The notes: generated from the sequence alone by a model not told the origin. A stretch of DNA of 64,000 nt from Nocardia aurea (GCF_003123685.1 NZ_QCYJ01000005.1:372001-436000); one strand, 5' to 3'. Counted from the stretch's first letter, positions 44,179-52,971 are shown. Program-made: numbers and translations.

Positions 44179-46086
44179 TCAGGCGGCGGTCGGCACCGGA
44201 TCGTCCGCGAACTGGGTGCGGTACAGCTCGGCGTAGCGGCCGTCGGCGGCGAGCAATTGGGTGTGGGTGCCGCGTTCCACCACGCGGCCCTCCTCCAGCA
44301 CGAGGATCTGGTCGGCGGCCCGGATGGTGGACAGCCGGTGTGCGATCACCAGGGCGGTCCGGCCGACCAGCGCTTCCGAAAGAGCCTCCTGCACCGCGGC
44401 TTCCGACGTCGAATCCAGTGACGCGGTGGCCTCGTCCAGAATGACGACTCTCGGCTGTTTGAGCAGCAATCGGGCGATGGTCAGCCGTTGACGCTCCCCG
44501 CCTGACAGCCGGTAGCCACGTTCGCCGACGACGGTGTCCAATCCGTCCTGCAACGAATCGACCAGCTCACGCAGCCGCGCCCGTTCCAGCGCGTCCCACA
44601 ATTCGGTCTCGCTCGCCTCCGGCCGCGCCAGCGACAGATTGGCCCGGATGGTGTCGTGGAACAGATGACCGTCCTGGGTCACCAGGCCGACGGTCGCGCG
44701 CAACGAGGCGGTGTCGAGTTGACGCACGTCCGCGCCGTTGAGTCGGACCGCCCCGGAATCGACGTCGTAGAGCCGGGAAACCAATTGCGCCACCGTCGAT
44801 TTGCCCGCACCGGACGAACCGACCAGCGCGATCAGCTGGCCCGGCTCGGCCCGCAGCGAGACCCGGTGCAGCACTTCCACCCCGCCGCGCGTGTCCAGGG
44901 TCGATACATCCTCCAGCGAGGCCAGCGACACCTTGTCGGCGGACGGGTAGCCGAAACTCACCTCGTCGAGTTCCACCGTCACCGGGCCTTCCGGTACGGC
45001 CACCGCGTCGGGGGCGTCCTCGATCAGCGGTTTCAGGTCGAGCACCTCGAAGACACGCTCGAAACTCACCAGCGCGGACATTATCTCCATCCGAGCGCTG
45101 GCCAGTGCGGTCAACGGGGCATACAGCCTGGTCAGCAGCAGTGACAGCGCGACAACCGCACCCGCGTCCAACTGCCCGCGCAGCGCGTACCAGCCGCCGA
45201 GGCCGTACACCAACGCCACGGCCAGCGCCGAGACCAGGGTCAGCGAGGTGACGAAAACCGTCTGCAACATCGCTGTGCGCACACCGATATCGCGCACCCG
45301 GCGCGCCCGCACCGCGAATTCGTCCGATTCCTGCGCGGGCCTGCCGAACAGTTTGACCAGCGTCGCGCCCGGCGCGGAGAACCGTTCGGTCATCTGGGTG
45401 CTCATCGACGCGTTCAATCCGGCGGCTTCGCGCTGGATCGAGGCGAGCCGATGTCCCATCCGCCGTGCCGGGAGGACGAACACCGGAAGCAACAGCAGCG
45501 CCAACAGGGTTATCTGCCAGGAGATGCCGATCATCACCGCGAGCGTGAGCACCAGCGTGACCAGGTTCGCGACCACCCCCGACAGGGTGTCGCTGAAGGC
45601 CCGCTGCGCCCCGATCACGTCGTTGTTCAATCTGCTCACCAGCGCGCCGGTGCGGGTCCTGGTGAAGAAGGCGACCGGCATCTTCTGCACGTGATCGAAG
45701 ACCGCGGTGCGCAGATCGAGGATGAGTCCCTCGCCGATCCGGGAGGACAGCCACCGGATGACCAGTCCGAGCATCGCGTCGACCACGGCCAGCGCGCCGA
45801 TGAGGGCGGCGAGCAGCACGACAACGCGCGGCGCGGCGCCGCCGACGATATTGTTCACGATCCGGCCCGCCAGCAGGGGAGTCGCGACGGCCAGCAGTGC
45901 CGAGAGCACGCTGAACAGCAGGAACACCCCGATCCTGCGCCGGTGCGGCCGGGCGAATCGCAGGATGCGCTCGGCGGTGACCCGACGGAAGGGCCGCTCG
46001 TCCTGCGGTGCGTTCGCCTGCCGGTACATCTGGCTCCACGCCACTGACTCGATACTCACGTCCCGGTCCTCTCGCTTCCCGCCCAT
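44179..46086 (-). CDS. ABC-type multidrug exporter (fused TM + ATPase)
   Basis: 635 residues, type IV half-transporter. N-terminal six-helix domain (VFLLFSVLSALLAVATPLLAGRIVNN onward, about 50-330). The nucleotide-binding domain has Walker A VGSSGAGKST, signature LSGGERQRLT, Walker B VVILDEATASLD and H-loop VIAHRLST. It probably works as a homodimer. ATG 46086 has GGAGG 12-16 nt upstream; the transcript leader would be very short. The promoter has a MerR-type dyad, so induction by a ligand or redox signal is likely. No merR gene is in the window. Confidence 0.93.
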   Translation of the reverse strand: MGGKREDRDVSIESVAWSQMYRQANAPQDERPFRRVTAERILRFARPHRRRIGVFLLFSVLSALLAVATPLLAGRIVNNIVGGAAPRVVVLLAALIGALAVVDAMLGLVIRWLSSRIGEGLILDLRTAVFDHVQKMPVAFFTRTRTGALVSRLNNDVIGAQRAFSDTLSGVVANLVTLVLTLAVMIGISWQITLLALLLLPVFVLPARRMGHRLASIQREAAGLNASMSTQMTERFSAPGATLVKLFGRPAQESDEFAVRARRVRDIGVRTAMLQTVFVTSLTLVSALAVALVYGLGGWYALRGQLDAGAVVALSLLLTRLYAPLTALASARMEIMSALVSFERVFEVLDLKPLIEDAPDAVAVPEGPVTVELDEVSFGYPSADKVSLASLEDVSTLDTRGGVEVLHRVSLRAEPGQLIALVGSSGAGKSTVAQLVSRLYDVDSGAVRLNGADVRQLDTASLRATVGLVTQDGHLFHDTIRANLSLARPEASETELWDALERARLRELVDSLQDGLDTVVGERGYRLSGGERQRLTIARLLLKQPRVVILDEATASLDSTSEAAVQEALSEALVGRTALVIAHRLSTIRAADQILVLEEGRVVERGTHTQLLAADGRYAELYRTQFADDPVPTAA

Positions 46087-46103
46087 TCAACGCTCGACCT
46101 CCG

Positions 46104-46134
46104 ACATTAAGACCTCAACATAGGTTGAGAGCAA
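46104..46134 (-). promoter_or_regulatory. MerR-type promoter/operator for the ABC exporter
   Basis: Read on the minus strand: TTGCTC, 19-bp spacer, TAATGT (46104-46109). The spacer holds the dyad CTCAAC, 4 bp, GTTGAG (46114-46129). A 19-bp spacer with a CTCAA..TTGAG-like dyad between -35 and -10 is the hallmark of MerR/SoxR-regulated promoters, which are silent until the regulator distorts the DNA. Inference from pattern only. Confidence 0.65.
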
Positions 46135-46212
46135 GCCGATTTCCCCGTTCGGAGCGGATTTCCGCCGACGGCGGAATCCACGCGGGCTGAACAGCGCGTT
46201 TAGGCTGGCAGG

Positions 46213-48978
46213 GTGATCGACGACGGGATGGTGCGGGCATTGCGCGGTCGTGTCGACGGCGAGGTGGATCTGTCCGCGCGCCGTCGCGCCGAATACTCGA
46301 CCGACGCGTCGAACTACCGCGTGCTGCCCACGGCCGTCGTCTTCCCGCGCGCCGACGACGATGTCGCGGCCACCCTCGAATTCGCCCGCGACAACGGGCT
46401 CACCGTCACCGCGCGCGGCGGCGGAACCTCGGTGGCGGGCAATGCGATCGGCCCCGGCCTCGTCCTGGATTTCAGCAGATATATGCGCCGTATCCTCGAG
46501 GTCGATCCCCAGCGGCGGCTGGCGCGGGTCCAGCCGGGGGTGGTGCTGTCGGACCTGCAACGGCTGGCCCGCCCGCACGGTCTGCGATTCGGTCCCGATC
46601 CCTCCACCCAGAACCGCTGCACACTCGGCGGCATGATCGGCAACAACGCCTGCGGGCCGCACGCCGTCGCCTGGGGTCGCACCTCCGACAATGTCGCCGA
46701 ACTGCGGATACTCGACGGCACCGGCGCGGCGAGAACCCTCGGGTGCGATCCGTCGGCGGTTCCCGGTCTCCCGGAATTCACCCGTGCCAACCTGGCGGTC
46801 CTGCGCACCGATCTCGGTCGCTTCGACCGGCAGGCGTCGGGCTACGGACTGGAACATCTACTGCCCGAACGCGGTTCGGCGGTCGCGAAATCCTTCGTCG
46901 GGACCGAGGGCACCTGCGGACTGCTGCTGGAGGCGACCGTCGAACTGGCGCCGGTACCCGCCGCCACGGTGCTGACGGTGCTCGGCTATCCCGGAATCGC
47001 CGCTGCCGCCGACGATGTCGCGGCGGTGATGGCGTGCGCCCCGATCGCGGTCGAAGGGATCGACGCGCGACTCGTCGACGTGGTGCGCGCCCGCCACGGC
47101 AGCGTGCCGGAACTCCCGCGCGGCGGCGGCTGGCTCTTCGTCGAGACGTCGGGTGATTCGCAGGCGCAGGCGCTGGCGGCGGCCCGCGCGCTGGTCCGCG
47201 CGGCCGACGCGCTGGACTCGCGCATCGTCACCGATCCCGTCGAGGCCGCGGCACTCTGGCGGATCAGGGCCGACGGCGCCGGGTTGGCCGGCCGCACACC
47301 CGACGGGCGTCCGGCCTGGCCGGGGTGGGAGGACGCGGCCGTTCCCCCCGAACGGCTCGGTGACTACCTGCGGGATTTCGCCGACCTCACCGCGGCGCAC
47401 GACGTCGACGGGTTGCTGTACGGCCATATCGGCGACGGCTGCATCCATGTCCGTCTCGACCTGCCGATCGTCGGCGCGCCGGAACGGTTCCGCGCCTTCC
47501 TCTTCGACGCCGCCGAACTGGTCGTCCGCTACGGAGGCTCGCTGTCGGGCGAACACGGTGACGGGCGGGCGCGTTCGGAACTGCTGGAGGTCATGTACTC
47601 CCGCGAGGTGCTCGACGTATTCGCCGGTTACAAGGCACTTTTCGATCCGGGGAATTTGTTGAACCCGGGCGTCCTCGTCGAACCGCGCCCGGTCGACGCC
47701 GATCTGCGTGCGGCGGGACTGCCTCGAATTCCGCTCGCGGGCTTCGCCTTCCCCGAGGACGACGGCGATTTCGGCACGGCCGTGCACCGCTGCGTCGGCG
47801 TCGGGAAATGCCGGGCCGAGGGCGGATTCATGTGTCCGTCGTATCAGGCGACCGCCGACGAGAAGGACAGCACGAGAGGTCGGGCGCGGGTGCTCCAGGA
47901 GGTGGCGCGCGGCGCGCTCGACTGGACGTCGGAGGCGGTCGCCGAATCGCTGGATCTGTGCCTGTCCTGCAAGGCGTGCGGGACCGACTGTCCGGCGGGC
48001 GTCGACGTCGCGACCTATAAATCGGAAGCGCTGTACCGCCGCTACCGGCGACGTCCGCGGCCCGTCGATCACTACACGTTGGGGTGGCTGCCCCGGTGGT
48101 TACGAGTCGCGACCCGGGTACCCCGCCTGGCGAACGCGCTCGCGCGGTCCGACCGCCTGCGTCGCACCGGTTTGCGGGCGGCGGGGATGGACCCGCGACG
48201 GCCGATACCGGTTCTCGCCGAACGCAGTTTTCGCCGGATATGGCGAGCACGGCGACCCACCGAGTCCGGGAACGGTCCCGAGGTCATGCTCTGGATCGAT
48301 ACCTTCACCGATGCCTTCGATCCGCAGATCGCGCTGGCCGCCGTGCGGCTGGTGGAATGGCTCGGCTACCGGGTCGTGGTGCCGCGCGCACGGGTGTGTT
48401 GCGGACTGACCTGGATCAGCACCGGACAGTTGGACGGGGCGCGCGCTCGGCTGCGCGCGACCCTCGACGCCGTCGATGAGCATGTCCGCGCGGGAGGACT
48501 CGTGGTCGGGCTGGAACCCTCGTGCACCGCGGTGCTGCGCGCGGATCTGCCGCAACTGCTGCCCGAGGATCCGCGTGCGCGGGCTACAGCCGCCGCCGTG
48601 CGCACGATGGCCGAATTCCTCGGCGAGCATCCCGACTGGCGACCCCCGGTGCGTTCGGACCTGTCGGTCGTGGTGCAACCGCATTGCCATCAGCACGCCG
48701 TATTGGGCTTCGAATCCGATCGCCAGATATTAGCCGCAATGCGGGTAGATGTGCGCGAGATCACCGGATGTTGTGGTCTTGCCGGAAATTTCGGGATGCA
48801 GTCCGGCCATTACGACATCTCTGTCGCGGTGGCCGAGAATGGTCTGCTGCCCGCTGTGCGAAGTGCGGGATCGGAATCGATACTCCTCGCGGACGGATTC
48901 TCCTGCCGCACCCAAGCGGCGCAACTCGCCGCCCGCGAAAGCCGTCACCTGGTCGAGTTACTCATGGAAGAACGATGA
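46213..48978 (+). CDS. FAD-linked oxidase / Fe-S oxidoreductase fusion (D-lactate or glycolate dehydrogenase type)
   Basis: 921 residues. The N-terminal PCMH-type FAD domain has RGGGTSVAGNAIGPGLVLDFSRYM and GMIGNNACGPHAVAWGRTSD, and the C-terminal half of the FAD oxidase has LLYGHIGDGCIHVRLDLP and YGGSLSGEHGDGRAR. Two 4Fe-4S motifs follow, CVGVGKCRAEGGFMCPS (about 527) and CLSCKACGTDCPAGVD (about 582). Two cysteine-rich CCG domains come next (CCGLTW at about 728, CCGLAGNFGM at about 852). This GlpC-fused layout oxidises 2-hydroxy acids and feeds electrons to quinones. GTG 46213 starts MIDDGMVRALRGR. Divergent from the ABC exporter. Confidence 0.93.
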   Translation: MIDDGMVRALRGRVDGEVDLSARRRAEYSTDASNYRVLPTAVVFPRADDDVAATLEFARDNGLTVTARGGGTSVAGNAIGPGLVLDFSRYMRRILEVDPQRRLARVQPGVVLSDLQRLARPHGLRFGPDPSTQNRCTLGGMIGNNACGPHAVAWGRTSDNVAELRILDGTGAARTLGCDPSAVPGLPEFTRANLAVLRTDLGRFDRQASGYGLEHLLPERGSAVAKSFVGTEGTCGLLLEATVELAPVPAATVLTVLGYPGIAAAADDVAAVMACAPIAVEGIDARLVDVVRARHGSVPELPRGGGWLFVETSGDSQAQALAAARALVRAADALDSRIVTDPVEAAALWRIRADGAGLAGRTPDGRPAWPGWEDAAVPPERLGDYLRDFADLTAAHDVDGLLYGHIGDGCIHVRLDLPIVGAPERFRAFLFDAAELVVRYGGSLSGEHGDGRARSELLEVMYSREVLDVFAGYKALFDPGNLLNPGVLVEPRPVDADLRAAGLPRIPLAGFAFPEDDGDFGTAVHRCVGVGKCRAEGGFMCPSYQATADEKDSTRGRARVLQEVARGALDWTSEAVAESLDLCLSCKACGTDCPAGVDVATYKSEALYRRYRRRPRPVDHYTLGWLPRWLRVATRVPRLANALARSDRLRRTGLRAAGMDPRRPIPVLAERSFRRIWRARRPTESGNGPEVMLWIDTFTDAFDPQIALAAVRLVEWLGYRVVVPRARVCCGLTWISTGQLDGARARLRATLDAVDEHVRAGGLVVGLEPSCTAVLRADLPQLLPEDPRARATAAAVRTMAEFLGEHPDWRPPVRSDLSVVVQPHCHQHAVLGFESDRQILAAMRVDVREITGCCGLAGNFGMQSGHYDISVAVAENGLLPAVRSAGSESILLADGFSCRTQAAQLAARESRHLVELLMEER

Positions 48979-49042
48979 TTCGGGTCCGGGCGGCGGATTC
49001 CCGCACCGCCGCGGTGAGATGCGAGCGCGGGCGTGTATCGCC

Positions 49043-49147
49043 TCAGCTGCCGGACGGGAACATGCCTGGCGGAATCTGGTAACCGGAGCTACCGGCGAAA
49101 ACGCCACCCCAGGCGGCGAGAAGCGCATTGATAAGATTCGTGATCAT
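49043..49147 (-). CDS. 34-residue microprotein
   Basis: ATG 49147 has GGAAGG 6-11 nt upstream and runs 34 codons to TGA 49043-49045. It starts MITNLINALLAAWGGVFAGS and ends with a Gly/Pro/Ser tail (YQIPPGMFPSGS). The N-terminal 18 residues form a hydrophobic, possibly amphipathic helix. Too short for standard ORF calling. The good RBS and non-random composition support a real gene; function unknown. It stands alone in a 430-bp gap between the FAD/Fe-S gene and the glycosylase, on the opposite strand to both. Confidence 0.6.
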   Translation of the reverse strand: MITNLINALLAAWGGVFAGSSGYQIPPGMFPSGS

Positions 49148-49411
49148 GTCGCCCTTCCATCACGGCTATTGCTGCATGTTCGCTGATTCTAAGGAATCAT
49201 CGAAAGAATTATCGCCTGCTGAAATTGGCGTGTTACAGAGGGCGTAGATCGGTGATTATGTCGAATACCTATCGCGACATATCCGGTGAATCCGGCGGGA
49301 TCGATGCCGGTGCCCGCGACCTCCCGCGCGACGGAGGATCCGGTGACCCGAAGTCCTCGGAGAACGCCGGGTCGACACCGATCGCGGCGGCGGGGCGAGC
49401 ACAATGGTGCG

Positions 49412-50359
49412 GTGCGCGAATCGACGGCAATCCCGGACACGAGCCACCCCGGCCCGTCCCGGACGGTGATCGCGGACCGGCCGATCGATCTCGATCCGAC
49501 GCTCGCCCCCCTGCGTCGCGGCACCGGCGACCCGTGCCACCGCGTGACCGCCGACGGCGCGCACTGGCACGCCTCGCGCATGCCGACCGGCCCCGTGACC
49601 TACCGATTGGCCCAAGCCGGTCCGTGCGGTGTGGACGCCAGGGCCTGGGGACCGGGCGCCGCCGAATTTCTCGACGGGTTGGAGCACATGCTCTGCCTGG
49701 ACGAAGATCTCTCCGGATTCGCCCCCGAACATCCGAAACTCGCCGACGCGCACCGCCGCTTCCCCGGTCTGCGCATGTTGCGGACGAAACTGGTTTTCGA
49801 AGCCCTGGTACCCGCGGTGCTCGAACAGAAGGTGCACACGATCTCGGCGCGCGCCTCGTGGCGGACCCTCGTGCGGAAATTCGGCACCCCCGCTCCCGGT
49901 CCCGCCCCGGCTGGACTCCTGCTCCCGCCCGACGCGCAGACCTGGCGCCGGATCCCGTCGTGGACATTCCACAAGGCAAATGTCGGCCCGGAACGTGCCA
50001 GGACCATCGTCGCCGCCGCCCGCGTCGCGGATTCGCTCGAGCGCACCGCCGTCCGGAGTCCGGACGAGGCCGCGCGCATGCTGCGGACCGTGCCCGGTAT
50101 CGGGGTCTGGACGGCGGCCGAGACGGCCCAGCGCGCCTACGGCGACGCGGACGCTCTCTCGGTCGGTGACTACCACCTGGCCGCCATCGTCGGATGGACC
50201 TTGATCGGGCGTCCCATCGACGACGCCACAATGATCGAATACCTCGAACCCCTTCGCCCCCACCGCTACCGCGCCATTCGGCTGCTGGAGATCAGCGGCT
50301 ACGCGCACAAACCCAAATTCGCCCCCCGCACCCCACTGACCGATCACACCTGGCACTGA
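49412..50359 (+). CDS. HhH-GPD DNA glycosylase (AlkA-like 3-methyladenine glycosylase family)
   Basis: 315 residues. The N-terminal domain has IDLDPTLAPLRRGTGDPCHRVT. The HhH-GPD core has FEALVPAVLEQKVHTISARASW, helix-hairpin-helix MLRTVPGIGVWTAAETAQRA and the catalytic Asp in SVGDYHLAAIVGW. It removes alkylated or damaged bases in base excision repair. GTG 49412 starts MRESTAIPD; the frame upstream is Arg-rich noise. It ends at a strong convergent terminator. Confidence 0.9.
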   Translation: MRESTAIPDTSHPGPSRTVIADRPIDLDPTLAPLRRGTGDPCHRVTADGAHWHASRMPTGPVTYRLAQAGPCGVDARAWGPGAAEFLDGLEHMLCLDEDLSGFAPEHPKLADAHRRFPGLRMLRTKLVFEALVPAVLEQKVHTISARASWRTLVRKFGTPAPGPAPAGLLLPPDAQTWRRIPSWTFHKANVGPERARTIVAAARVADSLERTAVRSPDEAARMLRTVPGIGVWTAAETAQRAYGDADALSVGDYHLAAIVGWTLIGRPIDDATMIEYLEPLRPHRYRAIRLLEISGYAHKPKFAPRTPLTDHTWH

Positions 50360-50360
50360 C

Positions 50361-50397
50361 CTGCGCGTAGGGGCCGCGGTGGTGCGGCCCCGCGCAG
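50361..50397. terminator. Bidirectional terminator
   Basis: CTGCGCG (bulge TAG) GGGCCGC, loop GGTGGT, GCGGCCC CGCGCAG: 14 paired bases with one 3-nt bulge. It lies between the glycosylase (plus) and the small minus-strand gene pair. Confidence 0.8.
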
Positions 50398-50401
50398 CTG
50401 G

Positions 50402-50608
50402 TCAGAGCGGAAGCGCCCTTTCGTCGAGGACGCATTTGCCGGATTCGACGAGAGTGGTGCGGGCGCGACGTCGGACCATGCAGCGGTCGACCGTGCAATC
50501 CAGGTGCAATTGCATTGCCGCGTGGGCCTGTTCGTCGGTCATCACCCCGGGATCGCGCCCGCAGGTGAGGAACGAGGTGACGGGCATGTTGAAGTTCGGC
50601 AGTTGCAT
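50402..50608 (-). CDS. Small cysteine-containing hypothetical protein
   Basis: 68 residues starting MQLPNFNMPVTSFLTCGRDP, with cysteines in LDCTVDRCMVRRRART and GKCVLDERALPL. Four cysteines in 68 residues suggest metal or redox binding, but no known spacing is matched. Its ATG overlaps the previous gene's stop (TGATG), so translation is coupled. Confidence 0.8.
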   Translation of the reverse strand: MQLPNFNMPVTSFLTCGRDPGVMTDEQAHAAMQLHLDCTVDRCMVRRRARTTLVESGKCVLDERALPL

Positions 50609-50931
50609 CACGCCACCTCCGCCGGGATGTAGGCCGAATACGACGTCAGGTCGGTACCCCGCGGGTGCGGCAGTTCGTCCCACGGCGCCTGGTGGATGGC
50701 CATGCCCACGGCTTCCAACGCGGTGAGGCCGACCTGATCGGCCAGCTCGCCGACCGAGTCGAGTAGGTCCGGCACAACCTCGGCAACCTTCAGGGCGGAC
50801 ACGGCCTGTGCGCACGTCAGTGTGCGCCCGGGTAGGTAGGAGACCACCCAGCGCTCGTGCCCGACGCTGCGAGCTCGGTGCGGGGTCGAATCGCTGGTCA
50901 TCAACGACGACGCAATGACATGTACAGCCAT
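50608..50931 (-). CDS. Hypothetical protein upstream of the small Cys protein
   Basis: 107 residues, unknown. MAVHVIASSLMTSDSTPHRARS is followed by ERWVVSYLPGRTLTCAQAVSALKVAEVV and a helical C-terminus (LLDSVGELADQVGLTALEAVGMAI). ATG 50931 has GAGGAG but only 2 nt away; ATG 50901 (MTSDSTP) is a plausible alternative. It is divergent from the second HTH/DUF5753 gene, as the 38216-38758 gene is from the first. Confidence 0.75.
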   Translation of the reverse strand: MAVHVIASSLMTSDSTPHRARSVGHERWVVSYLPGRTLTCAQAVSALKVAEVVPDLLDSVGELADQVGLTALEAVGMAIHQAPWDELPHPRGTDLTSYSAYIPAEVA

Positions 50932-51143
50932 GACTCCTCGTTCCTGCGTGTGAGTCCCGCGGCGCTCGTGACGCGCCCGGAGACGTCGACCCCGCGTGAT
51001 CGAGCGGATCGCGCGGGGCCTCCGTCATCGAATTCGGTGCGTGCCCGGAGGTTTCACAGGGGGGAGGGGACCGTCTGATCGGCTCCGGGCACACATCCAG
51101 CACACCACCGTGAGCACCCTCGGATCGGGTGTCTGCCGATATC

Positions 51144-51155
51144 CGAAAATTTTCG
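51144..51155. promoter_or_regulatory. 12-bp AT-centred palindrome
   Basis: CGAAAATTTTCG, a perfect palindrome about 210 bp before the HTH gene and about 210 bp before the divergent gene. It stands out in GC-rich DNA. Possible operator; no partner site identified. Confidence 0.35.
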
Positions 51156-51280
51156 AGCGAAACCCCAGCACGAAAACCGGTGGGGAGGGCAGGATTCTCC
51201 ATGGTGGATGAAGTTGCTCCCGGCCGAGGTTGCTGACGCGGATATCGCCGAAGCGGAGGCGGCCGACCAGCCGGGCGGTG

Positions 51281-51343
51281 ACTTTCGAGAGTCCGATCGT
51301 CCTCGAAATGCCGTAACTCTCGAGAGCCCGATCATCTTCAAAA
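51281..51343 (+). repeat. Imperfect 28-bp direct repeat before the HTH gene
   Basis: Two 28-bp copies start at 51281 and 51316 (period 35), about 23/28 identical, each with TCGAGAG(T/C)CCGATC. The second ends 20 bp before the GTG of the HTH/DUF5753 gene. Direct repeats in this position suggest autoregulatory binding sites. Confidence 0.5.
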
Positions 51344-51362
51344 AATCTATTGCCCAGGCGAA

Positions 51363-52394
51363 GTGACGACGAAACCGAGCTCGTGGGACCGTGGTGCCGT
51401 CGTTTCGCGCGAGTCCGAGCACAGAACGGAGCGTGCTGTGTCAGCGAGTTCGGCAGAAACTTCGGCACATTCGGAACGAGTCACCGGAGGCGGGCATCGC
51501 TCGCATACCGGCGCCGACAACGCCGCCTCCACCCTACCGCGCCGCCAGCTGGGCAGATACCTGCGCGATTGGCGGACCCAGGCCGGACTGACGATCGCCG
51601 AGGCGTCGCGCCTGATGGAATGGGGTGCGAGCACGTTGCAGCGGCTGGAAAAAGGCCAGGCCGACCGTATTCGGACCATCGATATCCAGGAGCTGTGTCG
51701 GATCTACGGGATGCCCGACGAACTCGTCGACGGTCTCAAGGGACTGGCCCAGCAAGCGGCGGTGAAGAGCTGGTGGCACGCGTACGGCGACCTGATCCCC
51801 GAAAACTTCGATGTATACGTGGGTCTGGAAGCTTCCGCGCAGAAATTGACGTCCTATCAGTCCGAATTGGTGCTGGGTTTACTACAGACCGCTGAGTATG
51901 CTCGGGCCCTGAATCATCTTGGCTACCCGGACGATACGGAAGACGAGATCGAACGCAGGGTCGCGCTGCGCATGCAGCGCCAAGCGCTCATCACCCGCAG
52001 GGTCGCGCCCGCCACCGTCGACGTGGTCCTGCACGAGTCGGTGTTGCACCGGGTGGTCGGTGGCGCGAAAGTGATGGCGGCGCAGCTACGACACCTTGCC
52101 GATTTCAGCACACGGGACAATGTCGGCCTGCGTATCCTGCCGTTCGCGGCCGGTGTCCCGCTCGGAGTCTCCACCGGACCGTTCACGGTTCTGGAATTCG
52201 GAACCGACGGCAAGGGACACCCGGTGGAGCCGCCTGTGGTGTACGCGGAGGGTTTCACCGGGGATCTCTATCTCGAAAGACACGCCGATGTGCGGCGGTA
52301 CGACCGGGCACACGAGTGTCTTCGACGTCATGCGCTCGATATTCAACCCAGTAGACACCTGCTACGGCAGGTCGCGAAGGAGTATGTGGCATGA
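51363..52394 (+). CDS. XRE-family HTH regulator with DUF5753 (module 2)
   Basis: 343 residues: a Ser/Glu-rich N-terminal extension of about 60 residues, HTH RRQLGRYLRDWRTQAGLTIAEASRLMEWGASTLQRLEKG, then DUF5753 with LTSYQSELVLGLLQTAEYARAL, MQRQALITRRVAPATVDVVLHESVLHR and LADFSTRDNVGLRILPFAAG. Same family as 38885-39736 but clearly diverged. GTG 51363 has AGGCGA just upstream; GTG 51438 is an alternative that removes 25 residues. Its stop overlaps the next DUF397 start by 4 nt. Confidence 0.9.
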   Translation: MTTKPSSWDRGAVVSRESEHRTERAVSASSAETSAHSERVTGGGHRSHTGADNAASTLPRRQLGRYLRDWRTQAGLTIAEASRLMEWGASTLQRLEKGQADRIRTIDIQELCRIYGMPDELVDGLKGLAQQAAVKSWWHAYGDLIPENFDVYVGLEASAQKLTSYQSELVLGLLQTAEYARALNHLGYPDDTEDEIERRVALRMQRQALITRRVAPATVDVVLHESVLHRVVGGAKVMAAQLRHLADFSTRDNVGLRILPFAAGVPLGVSTGPFTVLEFGTDGKGHPVEPPVVYAEGFTGDLYLERHADVRRYDRAHECLRRHALDIQPSRHLLRQVAKEYVA

Positions 52395-52597
52395 ATTTCG
52401 ATCTGGTCGGCGCGCGGTGGTTCAAGAGCACCCGCAGCGGTGCGGGCAAGGATTGCGTCGAGGTGGCATTCCTCGACGCGGACCACGTCGGCGTGCGCGA
52501 CAGCAAGAATCCGGGCGGCGGGGCCCTGGTCTTCACCCCGCGCGAATGGGACGCGTTCACCGCCCGGGTGACCGGTGGCGTCTTCGATCGTTCGTGA
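52391..52597 (+). CDS. DUF397 protein
   Basis: 68 residues: ARWFKSTRSGAGKDCVEVAFL, VGVRDSKNPGGGALVFTPREWDAFTARV, a textbook DUF397 domain. ATGA overlap with the HTH gene shows co-translation; likely partner or antagonist of that regulator. Confidence 0.93.
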   Translation: MNFDLVGARWFKSTRSGAGKDCVEVAFLDADHVGVRDSKNPGGGALVFTPREWDAFTARVTGGVFDRS

Positions 52598-52630
52598 ATC
52601 CGGTTTCACGGTACGGAAGGAATTGGGCAG

Positions 52631-52852
52631 ATGAGCGTCAACGGCCGCACGAACGTCGATCTCGACGGCGCCACCTGGCTGAAGGCGGGTGACAGCCCCG
52701 GTAGCGACAGCGTGGAGGTGGCGTTGCTAGCCGACGGGCACGTGGGACTGCGCAACGGCAACGACCCCGACGGTCACGTCCTGGTGTTCACCCCTGGTGA
52801 GTGGGCCGCCTTCACGGCCGGAGTGCAGGACGGCGAGTTCGACCGCCCCTGA
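52631..52852 (+). CDS. Second DUF397 protein
   Basis: 73 residues: GATWLKAGDSPGSDSVEVALL, VGLRNGNDPDGHVLVFTPGEWAAFTAGV. The usual SSYS and C(V)EV positions read AGDS and SVEV (Cys replaced by Ser), so it has diverged from its neighbour. It follows 33 bp after the first copy; probably a tandem duplication. Confidence 0.9.
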   Translation: MSVNGRTNVDLDGATWLKAGDSPGSDSVEVALLADGHVGLRNGNDPDGHVLVFTPGEWAAFTAGVQDGEFDRP

Positions 52853-52858
52853 TTCGAC

Positions 52859-52897
52859 GGCCCCCGGACGGCGTAGGGAGTCGCCGTCCCGGGGGCC
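52859..52897 (+). terminator. Terminator after DUF397 pair
   Basis: GGCCCCCGGACGGCG, loop TAGGGAGT, CGCCGTCCCGGGGGCC: 15 paired bases with one bulged G, 7 bp past the stop. Confidence 0.85.
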
Positions 52898-52971
52898 GGA
52901 AGATCACGAAACAGCGCAGATTCGACAACGAACGGGCGTTTATCGAGGCCGTGGTCGGGTAGCCCAATCAT

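Noticed and set aside
49225..50169. 314-residue plus-strand frame overlapping the glycosylase
   Set aside because: The glycosylase frame has HhH-GPD motifs. This one is Arg/Pro-rich noise, although its ATG at 49258 has a tidy first few codons.
51393..51406. parS-like GTTTCGCGCGAGTC in the HTH gene 5' end
   Set aside because: Only about 10/14 to the core with a disrupted palindrome; within chance expectation for a window this size.
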